A stretch of DNA of 7,503 nucleotides, from positions 1-7,503 of the forward strand of contig JADGIB010000175.1 of the NCBI GenBank assembly GCA_019683665.1, in the 5' to 3' direction. Numbering within the stretch: the first letter of the stretch is position 1; every line of letters starts with the position of its first letter. This DNA is from Solirubrobacteraceae bacterium. GTDB taxonomy: Bacteria > Actinomycetota > Thermoleophilia > Solirubrobacterales > Solirubrobacteraceae. Position numbers and translations under genes: made by a program. The notes beneath the pieces were generated by a model that was not told the origin of the DNA, did no database searches, and saw only the letters and a program-made list of their open reading frames with translations. Below, piece by piece: positions 1 through 4,762 of this stretch.

Positions 1-66
1 GGTGGGTTGGGGGGGGGGGGTGGGGGGGCGGGGCCGCGCGGGGGGGGGGGGCGGGCGGGGGGGCCG
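1..66. repeat. G-homopolymer low-complexity tract at the window edge
   Basis: The first 66 bases on the plus strand are almost entirely G, with several runs of about 7 to 13 G interrupted by single T, C or CG. Nothing else in the window looks like this; the rest is GC-rich but of normal complexity. The tract could be a real G-rich element able to form G-quadruplexes. It could also be a base-calling or assembly artefact at a contig end, where two-colour chemistry gives false poly-G. I favour the artefact, because the runs fade into ordinary sequence from about position 67. No gene can be supported inside it. Confidence 0.7.
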
Positions 67-128
67 AGGCCGAGGGCGATCGCGCCGGCGGCGAGCAGGG
101 CGCAGGCGATCTGTCCAGCGAGAGTTGC

Positions 129-968
129 GTGACGGCTCACGGGGCAGATCATCCCGATATGGAGAATCGAGGGATTGCTGCCTATCTGGCGGAGTTCATC
201 GGGACCCTGTTCCTGGTGCTCTTCATCTGCCTCACGGTCTCGGTGACCGCCGCCGAGGGGCTCACGGTCCCGGCGCTGATCGTGATCGCGCTCGCTCATG
301 CGATCACGCTCGCGATGGGGGTCTACGCGCTCGGCGAGACGTCCGGCGCGCACTTCAATCCTGCGGTGACGGTGACGCTGCTGGTCCTGCGCAAGATCGC
401 GCCGGCCCAGGCGGGGGTCTACATCGTCATGCAGGTGCTCGGCGCGATCGCCGCCGCGCTCATCGTCCGGCTCCTCGTCGGCGACTACGGCGAGGCGGTC
501 AACTGGGGCGCGCCGGGCGTGTCGGACGTCGCCAACGGCGACGGCGCCGCGTTCCTGGCCGAGGCGATCGGCGTCTTCGTCCTGCTGTGGGCGATCGTCG
601 CCATGGCTGTCAACGTCCGCTCCGAGAAGAGCATGGCCGGCCTGATCATCGGCGGCACGCTCGGCCTCGGGGTGCTCGGCGTGGGCGCGCTGACCGGCGC
701 GGCGCTGAACCCGGCGCGCGCGTTCGGCCCGGCGCTCGTGTCGGGCGAGTTCGGGGGCGCCGGGACGTTCCTGCTCGTCTACGTCCTCGCGCCGCTCGTC
801 GGCGGCGTGCTCGCCGGCCTCGCCTACACGCGGATCGTGCTCGTCGAGCAGGAGCGCCGCTGGGGCGGCCGGCTCGTGGACACCGACGTGCCGCCCGGGC
901 ATCTCGCCGACGACATCGCCGCCGCGGAGCGCGGCCCGGGCGAGCGCCCGATCGACCGCCTCAGCTGA
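129..968 (+). CDS. Aquaporin / MIP-family membrane channel
   Basis: This is a six-helix major intrinsic protein that passively conducts water or small neutral solutes across the cytoplasmic membrane. Counting from the GTG at 129 (279 aa), both NPA boxes are intact: HFNPAV with Asn77 and LNPAR with Asn194. The N-terminal AYLAEFIGTLFLV segment is typical of the family. Ungapped comparison with E. coli AqpZ puts His57, Val182, Ala191 and Arg197 at the aromatic/arginine filter, unlike AqpZ (Phe/His/Thr/Arg) or GlpF (Trp/Gly/Phe/Arg). A charged tail of about 40 residues follows the last helix. The start is uncertain. The GTG has only a weak, close GAGAG upstream (120-124). The in-frame ATG at 159 would give 269 aa and the short N-terminus usual for aquaporins, but has no clear Shine-Dalgarno. 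The gene stands alone on the plus strand and ends one base from the convergent LOG gene. Family is certain; substrate is not. Confidence 0.93.
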   Translation: MTAHGADHPDMENRGIAAYLAEFIGTLFLVLFICLTVSVTAAEGLTVPALIVIALAHAITLAMGVYALGETSGAHFNPAVTVTLLVLRKIAPAQAGVYIVMQVLGAIAAALIVRLLVGDYGEAVNWGAPGVSDVANGDGAAFLAEAIGVFVLLWAIVAMAVNVRSEKSMAGLIIGGTLGLGVLGVGALTGAALNPARAFGPALVSGEFGGAGTFLLVYVLAPLVGGVLAGLAYTRIVLVEQERRWGGRLVDTDVPPGHLADDIAAAERGPGERPIDRLS

Positions 969-969
969 G

Positions 970-1560
970 TCACGCCTGCTCGGGGTCCAGCCAGCGCTCG
1001 ACCTCGGGCGGCTCCCATCGCTCGATCGCCGCCAGCACCGCCTCGGCGGTGTCGGCGGCGACGAGCATGGCCCGGTGGCGCGGGGGCAGGAAGCCCTCGT
1101 CCACCGCGTGGTCGAGGAAGCCGATGAGCGGCGTCCAGTAGCCGCCGGCGTTCAGCAGCGCGCACGGCTTGCGGTGGACGCCGAGCTGCGTCCAGGTGAG
1201 GGCCTCGACGAGCTCCTCGACCGTGCCGATCCCGCCGGGGAGCGCGACGAACGCGTCGGCGCGGCGGGCCATCTCGTGCTTGCGCTCGTGCATCGTCTCG
1301 ACGACGACGAGCTCGGTCAGCGAGCCGTGGCCGACCTCGCGCCTCAGCAGCGTGCGGGGGATGATCCCGGTGACGCGCCCGCCGGCGGCGAGCGCCGCGT
1401 CGGCGAGCACACCCATGAGGCCGACGTCGCCGCCCCCGTAGACGACGTGGATGCCGCGGCGGGCCAGGAGCGCGCCGAGCTCGGCGGCCGCCTGCGCGTA
1501 CGCCGGCAGGCGGCCCGCGCTGGACCCCGCGTAGACGCAGACGCTGTTGACCTCCGGCAT
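970..1560 (-). CDS. LOG-family (TIGR00730-type) nucleoside 5'-monophosphate phosphoribohydrolase
   Basis: This 196-aa protein has the Rossmann-like fold of the LOG ('Lonely guy') family. Characterised members cleave cytokinin riboside 5'-monophosphates, or more simply AMP, to a free base and ribose 5-phosphate in the cytosol. The diagnostic features are present: the N-terminal VCVYAGSS strand-loop, GGGDVGLMG at residues 42-50, MHERK at 90-94 with Arg99 following, and the signature PGGIGTVEE at 108-116. The length matches single-domain bacterial members. It is the last gene of the four-gene minus-strand run, 18 bp after the SDR stop. No Shine-Dalgarno lies upstream of the ATG. Instead a perfect 8-bp hairpin includes the start codon, so translation may depend on coupling to the gene before it. 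No other in-frame start lies between the SDR stop and this ATG. The family call is firm. The physiological role (nucleotide salvage, cytokinin-like or housekeeping) cannot be judged from sequence. Confidence 0.93.
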   Translation of the reverse strand: MPEVNSVCVYAGSSAGRLPAYAQAAAELGALLARRGIHVVYGGGDVGLMGVLADAALAAGGRVTGIIPRTLLRREVGHGSLTELVVVETMHERKHEMARRADAFVALPGGIGTVEELVEALTWTQLGVHRKPCALLNAGGYWTPLIGFLDHAVDEGFLPPRHRAMLVAADTAEAVLAAIERWEPPEVERWLDPEQA

Positions 1561-1570
1561 GGGCCGGAGG
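1551..1570 (-). promoter_or_regulatory. Perfect hairpin enclosing the LOG-gene start codon
   Basis: The plus strand reads CCTCCGGC, four bases ATGG, then GCCGGAGG: a perfect inverted repeat with 8-bp arms, all but one of the pairs G-C. In the minus-strand transcript the order is CCUCCGGC, loop CCAU, GCCGGAGG. The AUG start codon therefore begins in the loop and its G opens the 3' arm, while codons 2-4 complete that arm. The 5' arm carries CCUCC, the same as the anti-Shine-Dalgarno core. The structure should hinder 30S access unless ribosomes finishing the SDR gene 18 bp upstream melt it. It lacks the U-tract of an intrinsic terminator. A regulatory role is inference; the base pairing is seen directly. 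Confidence 0.5.
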
Positions 1571-1578
1571 CTAGGCGG

Positions 1579-2376
1579 TCAGGCGGCCTGCGCCGTCCCG
1601 ATCGCCTCCATCGACCCGGCCGACTCGGTCAGGATCTGGCCGCCGTCGACGACGAGCGACGCGCCGGTGATGTAGGCCGCCTCGTCGGTGGCGAGGAACA
1701 GGCAGGCGTGCCCGATGTCCTCGGGCGCGCCGAGCCTGCCCTGCGGGATCGAGGAGGTCATCGCGGCCAGGTACGCCTCGCCCATCTCCTCGAGGCCGCC
1801 GGTGGCGATGTTGCCGGGCAGGACCGCGTTGACCGTGATCCCCTTCGGGGCGAGCTCCATCGCCGCCGAGCGCATGAAGCCCAGCAGCGCCGCCTTCGTC
1901 GCCCCGTCGTGCGACCAGCCCGGGTAGCCGGTGACCGGCCCGGCGATCGACGAGGTGACGATGACGCGCCCGTGCCCGCCGGCCTCCAGCGCGGGCAGGC
2001 AGGCGCGGACGGTGAGCATCGCGCCGCGGACGTTGAGAGCGAACAGCTCGTCGATCTCGGCGCTCGTGAGGTCCTCGAGGCGCCGCTCGGGGAAGGCGCC
2101 GGCGTTCGCGCAGACGATGTCGATGCGGCCGAACGCGTCGAGCGTCGCGGCGGCGAGCCGCTCGCAGTCCCCGGCCCGGGTGAGGTCGGCGCGGACGTAG
2201 CGGACCGCGCCCGGCCGGTCGGCGAGCGCGGCCTCGGCGGCGGCGCCGGCCTCGGGGTCGCGGCCGCAGACGACGACGTCGACGCCCGCCCCGGCGAGCA
2301 CGCCGGCGATGCCGAGGCCGATGCCCTTCGTCCCGCCGGTGACGATCGCGGCGCGTCCGGCGATGGGGGTGAACAT
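1579..2376 (-). CDS. Short-chain dehydrogenase/reductase (SDR) with Asp in place of the catalytic Tyr
   Basis: This 265-aa protein is of the classical SDR type, which normally uses NAD(P)H to interconvert alcohols and ketones in the cytosol. The cofactor-binding TGGTKGIG is at residues 13-20, NAG at 91-93, the tetrad Asn at 115 (LNVRG), and Ser143 and Lys161 are in place. The C-terminal ITGASLVVDGGQ is standard. The active-site motif, however, reads SHDGATKAA: Asp157 (GAC, bases 1908-1906) stands where YxxxK needs Tyr (TAC). Only one base separates the two codons. The protein is otherwise full length and undisturbed, so it may be inactive, altered in function, or carry a sequence error. The ATG at 2376 was chosen because GGAGGA lies 9 nt upstream and the Rossmann strand follows directly; the frame stays open further upstream only as a shadow of the kinase gene. 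It lies 26 bp after the kinase stop. From NADGG-type specificity motifs alone no substrate can be named. Confidence 0.92.
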   Translation of the reverse strand: MFTPIAGRAAIVTGGTKGIGLGIAGVLAGAGVDVVVCGRDPEAGAAAEAALADRPGAVRYVRADLTRAGDCERLAAATLDAFGRIDIVCANAGAFPERRLEDLTSAEIDELFALNVRGAMLTVRACLPALEAGGHGRVIVTSSIAGPVTGYPGWSHDGATKAALLGFMRSAAMELAPKGITVNAVLPGNIATGGLEEMGEAYLAAMTSSIPQGRLGAPEDIGHACLFLATDEAAYITGASLVVDGGQILTESAGSMEAIGTAQAA

Positions 2377-2385
2377 GCGGATCCG

Positions 2386-2391
2386 TCCTCC
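2386..2391 (-). promoter_or_regulatory. Shine-Dalgarno of the SDR gene
   Basis: The minus strand reads GGAGGA, with 9 nt between it and the ATG at 2376. This site fixes the SDR start and shows that the gene has its own ribosome entry in the 26-bp gap after the kinase gene. Confidence 0.75.
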
Positions 2392-2402
2392 GTGCGTCGG
2401 GG

Positions 2403-3383
2403 TCAGGTGAACCGGGACAGGTAGGACTCGGCCAGCGCGCAGGTGCCGGCCGTGAACGCGGCGCCCAGCTCCTGCGCCTCGGGCGCGTGCTGGTGGGAGC
2501 CGACCCAGGCGACGAGCAGCAGCCGCCGCAGCAGCACGAACGTCTCCAGCTCGGCCTCGTCGGCGGCGCTGAGCGGCGCGACGGTCCGGTAGCCGTCCGC
2601 CCACGCGGCGGCGAGCGCCGGCACCGCCGGGTCGTCCTCGAAGAACGAGACCGCGGTGGCGAAGTCGTACAGCCACCACGACCAGCCGCAGTCGTCGAAG
2701 TCGATGACCCGCACGGCGCCGTCGTCGACGAGCAGGTTCGCCAGGCGCAGGTCGGCGTGGACGAGCCCGAAGCGGTCGGGGCCGGTGCCGAAGGCGGCGA
2801 GGCGGCGCTCGAGGACGGCGTCGAGGCGGGAGAGGAGGGCGAGCTCCTCGCGCCCGACGCCGAGGCCGTCCTGCCAGCGGCCCCAGGCCGCGTCGGCGCC
2901 GAGCATCGTCGCGTGCTCCCAGCGCGGGCGGCGGAAGCCGGGCGGCGGCGGCCAGCGGCGCGCGTGCTCGTGCAGGGCGGCGGAGATCGCGCCGAGCATC
3001 CGGAAGCCGTCGGTGAGGTCGTCCTCGGGCGACGGGGCCGTCCCGTCGAGCCACGCGAAGAGGACGACGTCGCGGCACTCGCCCTCGGCGGCGACGGAGA
3101 GGACCCGCGCGCCGTGGCGGCCGGGGATCGCCGCGGGCGCGTCGACGACGCCCGCGGCGCGCAGCGCGTCCATCCAGCGCAGCTCGGACTCGATCTCGGG
3201 CGCGTCGCGGTAGCCGGGACGGTGGACGCGCAGGGCGGCGCGCCGGCCGGTCTCGGGGTCGTCGACGCGGTAGGTCGCGTTCTCGGAGACGTCGATCAGC
3301 GTCGCCGTCGCCTGCGGCGACAGGTCGTAGCGCGGCAGCGCGGCGGCGGCGATCGCGTCCTCGACGCTCAGGCGGACGGTCAT
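2403..3383 (-). CDS. APH/choline-kinase-fold small-molecule phosphotransferase
   Basis: This 326-aa cytosolic kinase belongs to the aminoglycoside-phosphotransferase superfamily, which also includes homoserine kinase II, choline/ethanolamine kinases and hydroxylysine kinase. It would use ATP to phosphorylate a hydroxyl on a small molecule. The N-lobe has a nucleotide-loop-like SENATYRV (33-40) and ALRVHRPGY (50-58). The catalytic loop is HADLRLANLL at 209-218, with Asp211 as base and Asn216 for metal. The metal-binding IDFDDCG is at 227-233. All key residues are present and the length is normal, so it should be active. The ATG overlaps the TGA of the PLP-enzyme gene upstream (bases 3380-3383), and GGAGG lies 7 nt before it. 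The tight coupling suggests a kinase that works with that enzyme, on an amino-alcohol or hydroxy-amino acid, rather than an antibiotic-resistance gene. The substrate is inference; the kinase fold is firm. Confidence 0.9.
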   Translation of the reverse strand: MTVRLSVEDAIAAAALPRYDLSPQATATLIDVSENATYRVDDPETGRRAALRVHRPGYRDAPEIESELRWMDALRAAGVVDAPAAIPGRHGARVLSVAAEGECRDVVLFAWLDGTAPSPEDDLTDGFRMLGAISAALHEHARRWPPPPGFRRPRWEHATMLGADAAWGRWQDGLGVGREELALLSRLDAVLERRLAAFGTGPDRFGLVHADLRLANLLVDDGAVRVIDFDDCGWSWWLYDFATAVSFFEDDPAVPALAAAWADGYRTVAPLSAADEAELETFVLLRRLLLVAWVGSHQHAPEAQELGAAFTAGTCALAESYLSRFT

Positions 3384-4633
3384 GCGGTGGCCTCCACGGC
3401 GGACTCGAGCCGGGCGAGGATCTCGTCGACGAGCGCGTCGTCGACGAGGAGGCCCGGCTTGCACTGCAGGACGCTCGGGTCGAGGGTGGAGAAGATCGCC
3501 CACACGCCGCGCTCGTAGAGGGCGCGCATGACGTCGCGGGCGCCCTCGGGCGCGGCGAACTCGAGGCCCATGACGAGCCCGTCCTGGCGCACGCCGGTCA
3601 GCCAGCCGCCGTGGCGCTCGCGGATCGCGGCCAGGCCGTCGGCGAAGCGGGCCGCCGCGCGGGCGACCCCGGCGCGGACCTCGGGGCGGGTCGTGATCTC
3701 CAGCGCCTTGAGGCCGACGACGCAGCCGAGCTCGGCGCCGGCGGCCGTCGACATGTGCGCGAAGCCGTCCTCCTCCAGCCAGCGCGCGCACCGCCCGCTG
3801 AGGATCACGGCCGACAGCGGGTAGAGGCCGCCGCCCAGGCCCTTGGCGGTGACGATCATGTCCGGCTGGACGCCCGCCTTGTGGATCGCCCACAGCTCGC
3901 CGGTGCGCATGAGCCCGGTCTGGACCTCGTCGGCGACGTAGAGCGTCCCGTGCTCCTCGCAGAGCGCCTTCACCGCGGCGAGGTAGCCGGGCTGCGGCAG
4001 CGGGAAGCCGTACGTGGCGGGGATCGTCTCGATGAGCACGGCGGCGACGTCGCCGCCGGCGAGCGCGGCCGCCATCGCGTCGAGGTCGTTGAGCGGGACG
4101 TGGGCGAACTCGCCGGGGCGCTCGGCCAGGAACGGGCGCGAGAAGCGCTCGTCGCCGGTGCAGACCGCCAGCCCGGTGTGGCCGTGGTAGCCCTTGGCGA
4201 TCGAGACGACCCTGCGCCGGCCGGTCGCGTGGCGGGCGGTCTTGATCGCGACGTCGATCGCCTCGCCGCCGGCGGCGCCGAACACGACGCGGGCCATCCC
4301 GGGCCCGCCGCTCGCGACGAGCGCCTCGGCCAGCGCGGTCCGGGCGATCGACGGGAAGTGGTGGTTGCCGATGTCGAAGCGCTCGACCCCCTCGACGAGC
4401 GCGGCGACGAGCTCGGGGTGGCGGTGGCCGAGGTTGTAGGTGCCGCCGTTGAGGTGGACGTCGATGAGCTCGCGCCCGTCGACGTCCCACAGCCGGTAGC
4501 CCTCCCGGCGGTCGATGACGAGGTCGACGCCCGACGCGCGCCAGAAGCGCGTCCTGTCCGGGTTCCACGCCGCGGCGGCGCGGTCGAGCAGGTCGTCCTT
4601 GGAGGCGAACGTCGCGAACCCGTAGTCGAGCAT
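3380..4633 (-). CDS. Class III aminotransferase-fold PLP-dependent enzyme
   Basis: This 417-aa fold-type I PLP enzyme of the class III aminotransferase family would act in the cytosol. Members transaminate omega-amines, ornithine, GABA or beta-amino acids, while some are phospholyases or mutases. Visible landmarks are YNLGHRHPE (66-74), the phosphate-cup stretch GAAGGEAID (119-127), YHGHT (149-153) for cofactor stacking, DEVQTG (235-240) with Asp235 pairing with the pyridine nitrogen, and the Schiff-base Lys264 in VTAKGLGGG. The C-terminal segment reads LQCKPGLLVDD, with Lys-Pro where many relatives have Arg-Pro, so the substrate carboxylate may be bound differently. The ATG at 4633 was chosen because the protein then begins just before the family's N-terminal helix and no other convincing start lies upstream. 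No good Shine-Dalgarno is visible. It is the first gene of the minus-strand operon and overlaps the kinase gene by 4 bp. Whether it is a transaminase or a phospholyase cannot be decided here. Confidence 0.92.
   Translation of the reverse strand: MLDYGFATFASKDDLLDRAAAAWNPDRTRFWRASGVDLVIDRREGYRLWDVDGRELIDVHLNGGTYNLGHRHPELVAALVEGVERFDIGNHHFPSIARTALAEALVASGGPGMARVVFGAAGGEAIDVAIKTARHATGRRRVVSIAKGYHGHTGLAVCTGDERFSRPFLAERPGEFAHVPLNDLDAMAAALAGGDVAAVLIETIPATYGFPLPQPGYLAAVKALCEEHGTLYVADEVQTGLMRTGELWAIHKAGVQPDMIVTAKGLGGGLYPLSAVILSGRCARWLEEDGFAHMSTAAGAELGCVVGLKALEITTRPEVRAGVARAAARFADGLAAIRERHGGWLTGVRQDGLVMGLEFAAPEGARDVMRALYERGVWAIFSTLDPSVLQCKPGLLVDDALVDEILARLESAVEATA
3391..3395 (-). promoter_or_regulatory. 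Shine-Dalgarno of the kinase gene inside the PLP-enzyme gene
   Basis: The minus strand reads GGAGG, 7 nt before the ATG at 3383 and within the last codons of the upstream gene. Together with the ATGA stop/start overlap it points to translational coupling, with some independent initiation possible. Confidence 0.7.
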
Positions 4634-4682
4634 TGCCGGCGCGCCAGCCTCGCCCGGACCGGGCGCGAGCGCCAGATGCCGA

Positions 4683-4704
4683 CGGTCGAATCCGGGTTCG
4701 ACCG
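4683..4704. repeat. Perfect inverted repeat, possible operator
   Basis: CGGTCGAA at 4683-4690 and TTCGACCG at 4697-4704 are exact reverse complements separated by TCCGGG. An 8-bp arm with this spacing suits a dimeric helix-turn-helix repressor, and the place between two divergent transcription units suits an operator for one or both. No regulator gene lies in the window, so the binding protein is unknown. It could also be a chance palindrome in GC-rich DNA. Confidence 0.45.
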
Positions 4705-4748
4705 CCGGTCCGGATCGGCGCCGGTCCGGGCCGGGGACCGCCCCTCGG

Positions 4749-4754
4749 TAACGT
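4749..4754 (+). promoter_or_regulatory. Candidate -10 element (TAACGT) of fbiC, leaderless layout
   Basis: TAACGT fits the actinobacterial TANNNT -10 pattern and ends 8 bp before the ATG at 4763. Transcription would then start at or within a few bases of the start codon, giving a leaderless or near-leaderless mRNA. This agrees with the absence of a Shine-Dalgarno. No convincing -35 is visible about 17 bp upstream. Confidence 0.4.
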
Positions 4755-4762
4755 TCGTGGCG

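Larger units (their letters stand above)
4634..4762. promoter_or_regulatory. Divergent intergenic region between the PLP-enzyme operon and fbiC
   Basis: These 129 bp are the only sizeable non-coding stretch between genes and must carry promoters for both directions. They hold an inverted repeat (4683-4704), a 10-bp direct repeat (GCCGGTCCGG at 4704-4713 and 4720-4729) and a TANNNT-type -10 near fbiC. I see no good -10 for the operon on the minus strand. If fbiC really starts at the in-frame ATG at 4676, the right two thirds would be coding. The region is also open in the operon frame, which is expected at this GC content. Confidence 0.6.

Noticed and set aside
1075..2424. Plus-strand 449-codon open frame opposite the LOG and SDR genes
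   Set aside because: Composition is repetitive Arg/Ala/Gly/Asp with no motif, and it lies exactly antisense to two well-supported genes.
2377..3078. Upstream extension of the SDR frame into the kinase gene, suggesting a 499-aa fusion
   Set aside because: The extension is Arg/Pro-rich shadow of the kinase gene. The SDR has its own GGAGGA site and ATG at 2376, and the family begins there.
2403..3383. Kinase read as an aminoglycoside-resistance gene
   Set aside because: The APH fold is shared by many metabolic kinases. The 4-bp overlap with a PLP enzyme and the SDR next door point to metabolism, and no resistance-type subfamily motif was recognised.
2487..3518. Plus-strand 343-codon open frame opposite the kinase gene
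   Set aside because: It is a shadow of the kinase gene, with the same low-information composition and no family signature.
4691..4711. Stretch resembling a tRNA T-arm (CCGGG, TTCGACC, GCCGG)
   Set aside because: The stem has a G-G mismatch at the loop-closing pair. No acceptor, anticodon or D-arm could be found around it, and the inverted repeat explains the same bases.
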